From Tannerella sp. (GTDB lineage: Bacteria; Bacteroidota; Bacteroidia; Bacteroidales; Tannerellaceae), in assembly GCA_031279875.1 (NCBI GenBank), contig JAITHS010000329.1, forward strand, positions 1-11,553: a stretch of DNA of 11,553 nucleotides, in the 5' to 3' direction. The notes under the pieces are model-generated. The model saw only the letters and a program-made list of their open reading frames with translations. It searched no databases and was not told the origin of the DNA. Shown one piece after another: positions 1 through 5,903 of the stretch. The translations under genes and the position numbers were made by a program. The first letter of the stretch is position 1, and each line of letters begins with the position of its first letter.

Positions 1-552
1 AAAAAAAATAATTTCGCAACAGGCATTTCCGGCGGTTTCAGTAACAGCGTGAATGACGATCCTTTTGCTCTGTTTTTCAGTTTAGGCTATGAAAGAATCA
101 TAGGCGAACCTTTAAAAGATGGTTTTTTTTACGCATTAGAACTGAGGTTCAGGCCAGGTGTGTTATTAAGTTCGTATGATTATAGTCCTATTGACCCTGA
201 TATTCTGAAATATAATAACAAATTGTTAGGATTATCTATTGCATTTCGTCCGTATTTGGAGATACAGGAAGATCTTTTTCTTTACATAGAGGGAGAAGCG
301 GGATATATGTATCAATTTATTAACCTAAATTTAATGCAACCTAACGGATATTCTTCATCTCCTTATACAGGTAATACCTGTAACTTTTTGTATGGAGTAC
401 AAATAGGCGTCAGGTACGATAATCTTGCTTTTCATACGGGAATTTTTACATTCGACTCACGAAAAGCAATAAACAAGCTAATCCCTAAACATTTCAATTA
501 TGCAACAAACAAATTTATTTTAGGAGAATTTGGTGGATGTTTCTATTTCTGA
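1..552 (+). CDS. Outer-membrane beta-barrel protein, 3' part (5' end outside window)
   Basis: The frame is open from base 1 to the TGA at 550-552, so 183 residues of a protein that begins upstream are visible. The GTG at 49 lies inside this open frame and is not taken as the start. The sequence alternates short amphipathic, aromatic-rich strands with polar turns (for example LFFSLGYERII, then GFFYALELRFRPGVLL, later FLYGVQIGVRYDNLAFHTG). It ends in FGGCFYF; a terminal phenylalanine is the usual signal for BAM-dependent insertion of outer-membrane barrels. No enzyme motif is visible. The likely role is a small porin-like or structural barrel in the outer membrane, but the ligand cannot be judged. 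It could belong to one of several Bacteroidota outer-membrane beta-barrel families; the missing N-terminus prevents a finer call. Confidence 0.72.
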   Translation, partial: KKNNFATGISGGFSNSVNDDPFALFFSLGYERIIGEPLKDGFFYALELRFRPGVLLSSYDYSPIDPDILKYNNKLLGLSIAFRPYLEIQEDLFLYIEGEAGYMYQFINLNLMQPNGYSSSPYTGNTCNFLYGVQIGVRYDNLAFHTGIFTFDSRKAINKLIPKHFNYATNKFILGEFGGCFYF

Positions 553-579
553 ACTATAGCAGGAATGATAGCACCCAAA

Positions 580-615
580 ACCCTTGCAGTGGTTTTAAAC
601 CCTGCAAGCGGTTTG
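580..615 (+). repeat. 36-bp dispersed stem-loop repeat, copy 1
   Basis: This 36-bp segment recurs in inverted orientation at 5811-5846 with 34 of 36 bases identical. It folds into a hairpin: CTTGCAG (583-589) pairs with CTGCAAG (602-608), T590 is bulged, GGTT (591-594) pairs with AACC (598-601), and the loop is three bases. The two differences between the copies both fall in the loop. It begins 27 bp after the stop of the barrel gene. No T-run follows, so it is not a standard intrinsic terminator, although it could stabilise or end the upstream mRNA. Confidence 0.75.
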
Positions 616-626
616 GAGCTTACGTC

Positions 627-715
627 CGTAATTGCGAGCAGGAATGGTTGCCCCAAACGATAGGCAATGACGAATGCCCTGTAAGTTAATGCCCTCGTAA
701 TGACGTGGTACCGTC
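627..715. repeat. Degenerate palindromic intergenic repeat module
   Basis: CGTAATTGCGAG at 627-638 and CTCGTAATGACG at 694-705 form an imperfect inverted repeat (10 of 12 positions). Between them lies AAACGATAGGCAATGACG (655-672), which recurs on the opposite strand at 5856-5873 with 16 of 18 bases matching. GGTACCGTC (707-715) is also found at 5851-5859. The 10-mer AGCAGGAATG occurs at 558-567 and again at 637-646. The shared modules lie in a different order at the two loci, which suggests a decayed, shuffled palindromic element rather than a simple duplication. No open frame of note lies here. Confidence 0.5.
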
Positions 716-773
716 TTTCATCGACGCAGCGACTTTATGGACAGACATTAATTTTTTGCGGATTTAAGGATTT

Positions 774-793
774 TTAATTCTTAATTCTTAATT
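774..793 (+). repeat. 7-bp tandem repeat (TTAATTC, about 2.9 units)
   Basis: Two full TTAATTC units (774-780, 781-787) and a partial third (788-793) lie just upstream of the -7 element of the next gene. They occupy the place where a -33 element would be expected, so unit number could affect that promoter. Confidence 0.7.
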
Positions 794-801
794 TTTTATG
801 C

Positions 802-809
802 TACCTTTG
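802..809 (+). promoter_or_regulatory. Bacteroidota -7 promoter element for the dihydroorotate dehydrogenase-like gene
   Basis: TACCTTTG matches the Bacteroidota sigma -7 consensus TAnnTTTG and lies 23 bp before the ATG at 833. No good TTTG is found at the usual distance upstream; that place is taken by the TTAATTC tandem repeat. The call rests on the -7 match and its position. Confidence 0.55.
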
Positions 810-832
810 CGAAATTTTTAGAACCAAATATT

Positions 833-1813
833 ATGAACGTATTAGAAACAAAATTTGCAGGATTGACTTTGCGTAATCCGCTGATTATAGGCAGTTCGGG
901 GCTTACTCATTCCGCTGTCGGCAACCTCCGCCTTGAAGAAGCCGGAGCGGGCGCCGTTATCCTCAAATCGCTTTTTGAGGAACAAATAGAACTTCAAAGC
1001 GACAGTCTCATGCAGTCGTCCGACGCTCCGGAGGCGGCTGATTATATCCGTAACTATGTCAGAGCCAATCAGATAGAAGAATATCTGACACTCATTCGCG
1101 ATACGAAAGCAAAATGTTCAATACCTGTAATAGCAAGCATAAACTGCTATAAATCAAGTGTTTGGACAGAGTTTGCGTCGCAGATTGAACAGGCGGGCGC
1201 CGATGCTATCGAACTCAACGTGTTTTATTTTCAAAACAGCCTTGACATTGCTGCCGATAAAACTTATGATCTTTACATTTCTATCCTTAAACAAGTGCGC
1301 CGACAAGTCAAAATACCTGTTATTATCAAGACAGGTAAATTTTTCAGCAATATCACAGGATTGGTAAATCAACTGCAACGCAATGGAGCCGACGGGGTTA
1401 CGCTTTTCAACCGCTATTACCGTCCCGATATTGACATCGAAAAGATGAGCATTACATCAGGCGAAACGTTGAGCCTGCCGTCGGAAATCGGCGACACATT
1501 GCGCTGGACGGCAATAGTATCAGGCTTCGTTCCCGAAATATCCATCGCCTCGTCAACGGGCATCCACACTTATCAGGACGCCGTAAAATGCTTGCTTGCA
1601 GGCGCTTCGGCCATACAATTATGTTCTACCGTATATAAAAACGGCAACGAAGTTATCGCCCTGATACTTGAGGGCATCAAAGGTTGGATGGACAGCAAAA
1701 AATTCCGCACGGTATCGGATTTTCGCGGTAAGATGAGTTACTCGAATGCGTCGGATCCGTCGCTTTACGAGCGCGCGCAGTTTATGAGATATTTCTCAGC
1801 AGCAAAACCGTAA
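833..1813 (+). CDS. Dihydroorotate dehydrogenase-like FMN protein
   Basis: The 326-residue protein has the TIM-barrel layout of class 1 dihydroorotate dehydrogenases: NPLIIGSSGLT near residues 15-25, IASINCYKSSVW at 100-111, ELNVFYF at 127-133, the flavin-side lysine in IPVIIKTGK at 161-169, GADGVTLFN at 185-193, and a phosphate-binding end GIHTYQDAVKCLLAGASAIQL at 243-263. Family members use FMN to oxidise dihydroorotate in pyrimidine synthesis. Here, however, the ELNLSCPN motif reads ELNVFYFQN, and the cysteine-bearing active-site loop of class 1 enzymes is not recognisable. The protein therefore fits the 'dihydroorotate dehydrogenase-like' group found in Bacteroidota, and its substrate is uncertain. 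The ATG at 833 follows a -7 element and gives the expected N-terminus (MNVLETKFAGLTLRNPL). The 3' end overlaps the convergent gcvPB by 18 bp. It is probably monocistronic. Confidence 0.85.
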   Translation: MNVLETKFAGLTLRNPLIIGSSGLTHSAVGNLRLEEAGAGAVILKSLFEEQIELQSDSLMQSSDAPEAADYIRNYVRANQIEEYLTLIRDTKAKCSIPVIASINCYKSSVWTEFASQIEQAGADAIELNVFYFQNSLDIAADKTYDLYISILKQVRRQVKIPVIIKTGKFFSNITGLVNQLQRNGADGVTLFNRYYRPDIDIEKMSITSGETLSLPSEIGDTLRWTAIVSGFVPEISIASSTGIHTYQDAVKCLLAGASAIQLCSTVYKNGNEVIALILEGIKGWMDSKKFRTVSDFRGKMSYSNASDPSLYERAQFMRYFSAAKP

Positions 1814-3226
1814 TCGCGGATTGCGGGCGGCGCCGACTTCGTCAAGACGTCGTACCGGCGTCGTTAACGGCATCCGATGCAGACTTTCAGGGTCGGTTGT
1901 GATTTGTTCGTATATCTTCACGAATACTGCAACAGCCTCATCCATAGCGTCTTTCGATTCCGTTTCGGTCGGTTCGAGCATCAGAGCTTCGTGTACTATC
2001 AGCGGAAAATACATCGTAGGAGGATGTATTCCGTTGTCTAACAACGCTTTGGCAACATCGAGAGCCGAAACGCCGTATTTGTCTTTAAGATTTTGCAAAC
2101 TTAACACAAATTCGTGCATACAGATGCCCGGATACGCCACGTCGTAATATTCGGACAGTCTATGACGCAAGTAGTTAGCATTGAGAACGGCATTTTCGGC
2201 GACTTGTTTGATGCCATCCGGTCCGAGCGTTTTGATATATGTTAATGCTCTGATTATCACAAGGAAATTGCCGTAAAATGCTTTGACGCAACCGATAGTT
2301 ACCGGCGGGCAGAAAAAGGAATATTCGTCGTTTAGTTTAATAACCTGATTTCGAGGCAGATAATCTGCGAGGAAATATTTACATCCGACAGGTCCCGAAC
2401 CAGGGCCGCCTCCGCCGTGAGGTGTCGAAAACGTTTTGTGAAGGTTGATATGCATAACGTCGAAGCCCATGTCGCCGGGTCGTGTGATACCCATTATTGC
2501 GTTAAGATTGGCGCCGTCGTAATAGTTCAGACCGCCCGCATCGTGTACTATGCGAGTAATTTCCAGAATGTCAGGCTCAAACAGACCGAGCGTGTTTGGG
2601 TTGGTAAGCATCAGTCCGGCGGTATCTTCGCCGACAGCTTCGCGCAGTTTGTCGATATCGACGCATCCTTTGGCGTTTGACGGGATATTGACAACCGTAT
2701 AGCCGGCCATCGTTGCCGAAGCGGGATTAGTGCCGTGCGCAGTGTCGGGAACTATGATTTTAGTACGTTTGTAATCTTCACGCTCTTCGTGATATGCCTT
2801 GATAAGCAACACTCCGGTCAACTCACCGTGAGCGCCGGCAGCCGGTTGAAAGGTCATAGTGTCCATGCCGGTAATCAGGCACAACGCCTGCTCTGTTTCG
2901 TGTAGCGCAGCAAGACAGCCCTGTACTGTTTCTATCGGCTGTAAAGGATGAATATCCTTAAAGCCGTTTAAATTAGCCATATCTTCATTGATACGCGGAT
3001 TATATTTCATTGTGCAGGAGCCGAGCGGGTAGAAGCCGCTGTTGACGCCGAAAGTGCGCTTCATCAGCTTCGTATAGTGGCGGCTCAATTCAAGTTCCGA
3101 CAGTTCGGGCATATTGAGAGGCGTCGTGCGACGTAAGTTTTGCGGCAGTTGAATTTCGGGAACGTCGCATTCAGGTATTAATGCGCTGCCGTGTCCTTGT
3201 TTACTTTTTTCAAATATCAGTTGCAT
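1796..3226 (-). CDS. gcvPB: Glycine dehydrogenase (decarboxylating) subunit 2, P-protein beta subunit
   Basis: The 476-residue protein is the C-terminal half of glycine decarboxylase as found in organisms with a split P-protein. With GcvPA it decarboxylates glycine by PLP chemistry and passes the aminomethyl group to the lipoyl arm of GcvH in the cytoplasmic glycine cleavage system. Visible family hallmarks are SGFYPLGSCTMKYNP (about 63-77), FQPAAGAHGELTG (126-138), DTAHGTNPASA (161-171), the YYDGANLNA segment (235-243), and the PLP lysine K264 in INLHKTFSTPHGGGGPGSGP (260-279). Length is normal for the split form, with no sign of truncation. GcvPA, gcvT and gcvH are not in this window. A promoter with ideal spacing (TTTG, 19 bases, TAATTTTG) lies just upstream on the minus strand, and glsA is divergent from it. 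Confidence 0.96.
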   Translation of the reverse strand: MQLIFEKSKQGHGSALIPECDVPEIQLPQNLRRTTPLNMPELSELELSRHYTKLMKRTFGVNSGFYPLGSCTMKYNPRINEDMANLNGFKDIHPLQPIETVQGCLAALHETEQALCLITGMDTMTFQPAAGAHGELTGVLLIKAYHEEREDYKRTKIIVPDTAHGTNPASATMAGYTVVNIPSNAKGCVDIDKLREAVGEDTAGLMLTNPNTLGLFEPDILEITRIVHDAGGLNYYDGANLNAIMGITRPGDMGFDVMHINLHKTFSTPHGGGGPGSGPVGCKYFLADYLPRNQVIKLNDEYSFFCPPVTIGCVKAFYGNFLVIIRALTYIKTLGPDGIKQVAENAVLNANYLRHRLSEYYDVAYPGICMHEFVLSLQNLKDKYGVSALDVAKALLDNGIHPPTMYFPLIVHEALMLEPTETESKDAMDEAVAVFVKIYEQITTDPESLHRMPLTTPVRRLDEVGAARNPRLRFCC

Positions 3227-3258
3227 AAATTGAGTTTAATGTTATAAGTTTGCGGCTG

Positions 3259-3289
3259 CAAAATTACATAAATATTTCGTGTTTTCAAA
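3259..3289 (-). promoter_or_regulatory. Promoter of gcvPB (Bacteroidota -33/-7 type)
   Basis: Read on the minus strand, TTTG (3289-3286) is followed after exactly 19 bases by TAATTTTG (3266-3259), a full match to TTTG-N19-TAnnTTTG. The gcvPB ATG begins at 3226, leaving a short leader of roughly 25-30 bases. The footprint overlaps that of the divergent glsA promoter at 3276-3289. Confidence 0.7.
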
Positions 3290-3306
3290 AATTTCATGTA
3301 TTTTTG
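3276..3306 (+). promoter_or_regulatory. Promoter of the glsA-glsB-LOG unit
   Basis: TTCG (3276-3279, one mismatch to TTTG) is followed after 19 bases by TATTTTTG (3299-3306), a full match to TAnnTTTG. The glsA ATG begins only 6 bases after the -7 element, about where transcription should start, so the transcript may be leaderless. The -33 region lies inside the gcvPB promoter, so simultaneous polymerase binding at both looks sterically unlikely. Confidence 0.6.
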
Positions 3307-3311
3307 CGCCC

Positions 3312-4148
3312 ATGAAAGCGCAAATTGACGTCAGGAAAATGTTGCAATCGAAGATGGGGGATAAGGCTAATCGTATCCCTGCGTTTCTCGTAAATTATCT
3401 CATTCGCCTTGTTCATCAGGACGAACTCAACGACATCCTCAACCGCTACGGCGAAGCTGACGGGGTTGAGTTTATGCGCCTGCTTGTTACCGATTATTTT
3501 AAGGTAGAACTTAATATTATAGGTGAAGAAAACATTCCGACAGACGATGGTAAGCGGTATATCTTTGCTTCAAACCATCCGCTCGGCGGCTTCGACGGCA
3601 TTTGTCTCTCCTACCTGCTCGGCAGTCGCTACGGCGGTAAAATAAAATGCCCCGTCAACGATTTGCTGACATATATCCCTAATTTGCGCTCAATCTTCGT
3701 GCCGGTCAACAAACACGGCAAGCAAAATCGCGCTACTGCTGCCGAAACCGACGACGCTTACGCCTCCGACAATCAAATACTGACTTTTCCCGCCGGATTA
3801 TGCTCACGTAAACGACACGGAGTAATACGCGACCTCGAATGGCATAAATCGTTTATCAGCAAGGCAATACAACACAGCAGAGACGTCGTTCCCGTTTATT
3901 TTGAAGGACGTAACTCAAACTTTTTTTACCGTTTGGCAAATATTCGTCGCTTTTTTAACATAAAATTTAATTTGGAAATGTTATTTTTGCCGGACGAATT
4001 GTTTAAATCGAAAGACAAAAAATTCACGGTTGTTGTCGGCCAACCGATTGATTATCAGATATTTAAAGACGGTTCAAAGCCGACTTTCCATGCTTCAAAG
4101 GTTATGGAAACAGTTTATAATTTAGTAACAACGGCATCTTTCCGTTAA
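3312..4148 (+). CDS. glsA: Lysophospholipid acyltransferase-family O-acyltransferase (glycine lipid synthesis)
   Basis: The 278-residue protein belongs to the PlsC-like acyltransferases. In Bacteroides, GlsA is the O-acyltransferase that adds a second acyl chain to N-acyl-glycine, giving glycine lipid in the cell envelope. Visible signs are the catalytic block SNHPLGGFDG (H89, D95), an acceptor/phosphate-site region IFVPVNKHG near 128-136, TFPAGLCSRK at 158-167, and VPVYFEGRNS at 193-202. The spacing is H-x5-D rather than the textbook H-x4-D, as I recall for this 'hemolysin-like' branch. I chose the ATG at 3312, not the upstream in-frame ATG at 3279: the -7 promoter element lies between the two, and MKAQIDVRKMLQSK fits the N-terminus of relatives. 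glsB follows after 16 bp. The symbol rests on motif recognition and gene pairing. Confidence 0.85.
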   Translation: MKAQIDVRKMLQSKMGDKANRIPAFLVNYLIRLVHQDELNDILNRYGEADGVEFMRLLVTDYFKVELNIIGEENIPTDDGKRYIFASNHPLGGFDGICLSYLLGSRYGGKIKCPVNDLLTYIPNLRSIFVPVNKHGKQNRATAAETDDAYASDNQILTFPAGLCSRKRHGVIRDLEWHKSFISKAIQHSRDVVPVYFEGRNSNFFYRLANIRRFFNIKFNLEMLFLPDELFKSKDKKFTVVVGQPIDYQIFKDGSKPTFHASKVMETVYNLVTTASFR

Positions 4149-4164
4149 AATAAAACAAATAAGG

Positions 4165-5178
4165 ATGAAGAAAAAAACTATTTCGCATACTTCGGAATTT
4201 GACTACAAATACGAAACTCCTATCCCACCGCCCGTTTCGCGCGAGCTGCTCAAAGCCGAACTGACGCCCGACAAGCGTCTGCGATCTACAAACAAGGCCG
4301 ACAATGCTATCTACATTGTTACGGCGCAGGATTCGCCTAACACAATGCTCGAAATCGGACGCCTCCGCGAGATAGCGTTCCGTTTCTACGGCGGCGGTAC
4401 AGGCAAACCTTACGACATCGATGAGTTTGACACTATGGACGGCGCTTACCGGCAACTTATAGTTTGGAGCGAAGAAGACGAGGAAATACTCGGCGGATAC
4501 CGTTTTCTGTGCGGTACCGACGTGCGTTTCGACAGCAACGGCAAACCAATCCTCGCAACCGCACACATGTTTAACTTCTCCGAAAATTTCCTCAAAAACT
4601 ACCTCCCATACACCGTCGAACTCGGACGCTCGTTTGTATCCCTTGATTATCAGGCTACTCTCGGACATTCGTCAAAAGGTATCTTTATACTCGACAATCT
4701 CTGGGACGGTCTCGGAGCGCTTCCTGCTATCGACCCGTCACTGAAATATTTCTACGGTAAGGTAACGATGTATAAAGATTATGACCGCGTTTCAAGAGAT
4801 ATTATCCTCTATTTCATGCAGTTACATTTTCCCGACCCCGACTCTTTGGTAACGCCTTCCCACCGCCTCGAAATCACAACCGACCAATCATACCTTCAAC
4901 AGTTATTTCGACATGATAATCTGCGCGATAACTATCGCGCCCTCAACGCGGAAGTACGTCGTCGCGGCTTCAACGTCCCACCGCTTTTCAGCGCCTACAT
5001 AAGTCTTTCGCCAAAGATGCGCACTTTCGGAACAGCCCTCAACGAAGAGTTCGGCGAAGTAGAAGAAACAGGTATCCTAATCAACATTGACTTTATCCTC
5101 GAAGACAAAAAGAAACGCCATATCGAAACGTTTCTCGCTGAACAAAATCCCGACGCATGGCAGATGATAAAAGTTTGA
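4165..5178 (+). CDS. glsB: GNAT-like N-acyltransferase, OlsB/GlsB type (N-acyl-glycine synthesis)
   Basis: The 337-residue protein resembles the OlsB-type N-acyltransferases, often annotated as 'hemolysin' or GNAT family, related to acyl-homoserine-lactone synthases. In Bacteroides, GlsB joins a 3-hydroxy fatty acyl chain to glycine, giving N-acyl-glycine (commendamide-type) as the first step of glycine-lipid synthesis. Visible signs are MLEIGRLREIAFR at 61-73, an acidic DIDEFDTMD stretch at 84-92, ILGGYRFLCG at 108-117, and the typical VELGRSFVSLDYQ at 151-163. The residues after about 240 form an extra C-terminal part beyond the core acyltransferase fold. It sits 16 bp after glsA and 4 bp before the LOG gene, so the three are probably cotranscribed. 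Amino-acid specificity (glycine versus ornithine or serine) cannot be proved from the sequence; glycine is inferred from the phylum. Confidence 0.85.
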   Translation: MKKKTISHTSEFDYKYETPIPPPVSRELLKAELTPDKRLRSTNKADNAIYIVTAQDSPNTMLEIGRLREIAFRFYGGGTGKPYDIDEFDTMDGAYRQLIVWSEEDEEILGGYRFLCGTDVRFDSNGKPILATAHMFNFSENFLKNYLPYTVELGRSFVSLDYQATLGHSSKGIFILDNLWDGLGALPAIDPSLKYFYGKVTMYKDYDRVSRDIILYFMQLHFPDPDSLVTPSHRLEITTDQSYLQQLFRHDNLRDNYRALNAEVRRRGFNVPPLFSAYISLSPKMRTFGTALNEEFGEVEETGILINIDFILEDKKKRHIETFLAEQNPDAWQMIKV

Positions 5179-5182
5179 TAAT

Positions 5183-5716
5183 ATGACTGTTACAATATAC
5201 TGTTCGTCAAGCGACAAGATTGACGATGTTTACAAACAAGAAGCCCGAAAACTCGGCGACGCGCTCGGCAGAAACAATATCAACATCATCAACGGCGCCG
5301 GCAATCACGGTTTGATGCGTGTTGTAGCCGATGCAGTCATGTCGGCAGGCGGCCGAGCAACAGGTGTTATTCCGCGTTTTATGGTCGAACACGGCTGGTG
5401 TTACGACGAAATGAGCGAAATTATTACGGTCGAATCAATGCACGAACGCAAAAAACTTATGGCTGAACGTTCCGACGCTGCCATTGCACTGCCCGGCGGT
5501 ATCGGTACGATGGAAGAACTCGTCGAAATCATAACATGGCAACAGCTGAAATTATATACCAAACCGGTAATCATCTTAAACACAAACAATTACTACTACC
5601 ACCTGCTTGCCATGTTCGACCGGTCAGTCGGCGACGGATTTATGCCTCAAAATTTCTTCCCTGCCGTAAATGTTGCCGCTACGCCGGAAAATGTTTTGCA
5701 AATGCTGAATGTATGA
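5183..5716 (+). CDS. LOG-family (TIGR00730) nucleotide 5'-monophosphate phosphoribohydrolase
   Basis: The 177-residue protein is a complete LOG-family member. Such proteins hydrolyse nucleoside 5'-monophosphates, including cytokinin ribotides, to base plus ribose 5-phosphate; many bacterial members probably act on ordinary AMP-like substrates. Family hallmarks are CSSS near 7-10, the nucleotide-fold turn NGAGNHGLM at 37-45 (usually GGG..GLM), MHERKKLM at 86-93, and the catalytic PGGIGTMEE at 104-112. It begins 4 bp after the glsB stop, so translation is probably coupled within the gls unit. Any functional link to lipid synthesis is unknown. Length is near normal for the family. It is cytoplasmic, with no signal peptide. 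Confidence 0.92.
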   Translation: MTVTIYCSSSDKIDDVYKQEARKLGDALGRNNINIINGAGNHGLMRVVADAVMSAGGRATGVIPRFMVEHGWCYDEMSEIITVESMHERKKLMAERSDAAIALPGGIGTMEELVEIITWQQLKLYTKPVIILNTNNYYYHLLAMFDRSVGDGFMPQNFFPAVNVAATPENVLQMLNV

Positions 5717-5722
5717 CAAGGT

Positions 5723-5773
5723 AAATGCAAAGATAATGCAAATCAAATGTAAAGATAATGTAAAGCAAATGCT
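5723..5773 (+). repeat. 22-bp tandem repeat, about 2.3 units
   Basis: Two adjacent 22-bp units (5723-5744 and 5745-5766) differ at only three positions and are followed by a 7-base start of a third (5767-5773). They begin 6 bp after the stop of the LOG gene. The repeated core is AAAGATAATG. No terminator-like hairpin is seen in it. Confidence 0.75.
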
Positions 5774-5782
5774 AACGTAGTA

Positions 5783-5808
5783 CCTTCTGCCTTCTGCTTT
5801 CTGCCTTC
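5783..5808 (+). repeat. 7-bp tandem repeat (CCTTCTG, about 3.7 units)
   Basis: Units at 5783-5789, 5790-5796 and 5797-5803 (the last as CTTTCTG) are followed by a partial unit at 5804-5808. The repeat directly abuts the second stem-loop copy at 5811. A repeat with the same 7-bp period but a different sequence (TTAATTC) accompanies the other copy at 774-793. Confidence 0.75.
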
Positions 5809-5810
5809 GA

Positions 5811-5846
5811 CAAACCGCTTGCAGGGTTTGCAACCACTGCAAGGGT
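5811..5846 (-). repeat. 36-bp dispersed stem-loop repeat, copy 2 (inverted)
   Basis: This is the reverse complement of 580-615 with 34 of 36 positions identical. Stem arms are CTTGCAG (5818-5824) with CTGCAAG (5837-5843), then GGTT (5825-5828) with AACC (5832-5835), A5836 bulged, and loop TGC. Both differences from copy 1 fall in the loop, so the fold is preserved. A further shared module, 5856-5873, follows it. Confidence 0.75.
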
Positions 5847-5855
5847 TCGGGGTAC

Positions 5856-5873
5856 CGTCATTATCTATCGTTT
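5856..5873 (-). repeat. 18-bp module shared with 655-672
   Basis: The reverse complement reads AAACGATAGATAATGACG, matching 655-672 at 16 of 18 positions. It overlaps the GGTACCGTC segment (5851-5859) also present at 707-715. It supports the view that the two intergenic regions carry related, rearranged repeat elements. Confidence 0.55.
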
Positions 5874-5903
5874 CTCTATTTGACATTATTTAACATTATT
5901 TTT

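Noticed and set aside
49..51. GTG at 49 as the start of the first gene
   Set aside because: The frame is open to base 1 and the visible part begins in the middle of a beta-barrel, so the gene is cut by the window edge.
583..608. Intrinsic terminator of the first gene
   Set aside because: The hairpin is good but no T-rich tract follows on either strand, so it is reported as a repeat element instead.
1821..2147. Plus-strand open frame of 108 codons inside gcvPB
   Set aside because: It is antisense to a conserved part of gcvPB and shows no family motif.
3279..3311. Upstream ATG at 3279 as the glsA start
   Set aside because: The extra 11 residues (MFSKISCIFAP) are coded by the promoter region itself, including the -7 element at 3299-3306, and do not resemble the family N-terminus.
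4102..4668. 188-codon open frame on the minus strand across the glsA/glsB junction
   Set aside because: It is antisense to the well-supported glsB and has no recognisable domain or promoter; it reflects codon bias of the sense gene.
5723..5808. CRISPR-like array
   Set aside because: The repeats are directly adjacent with no spacers of constant length, and no cas gene is present.
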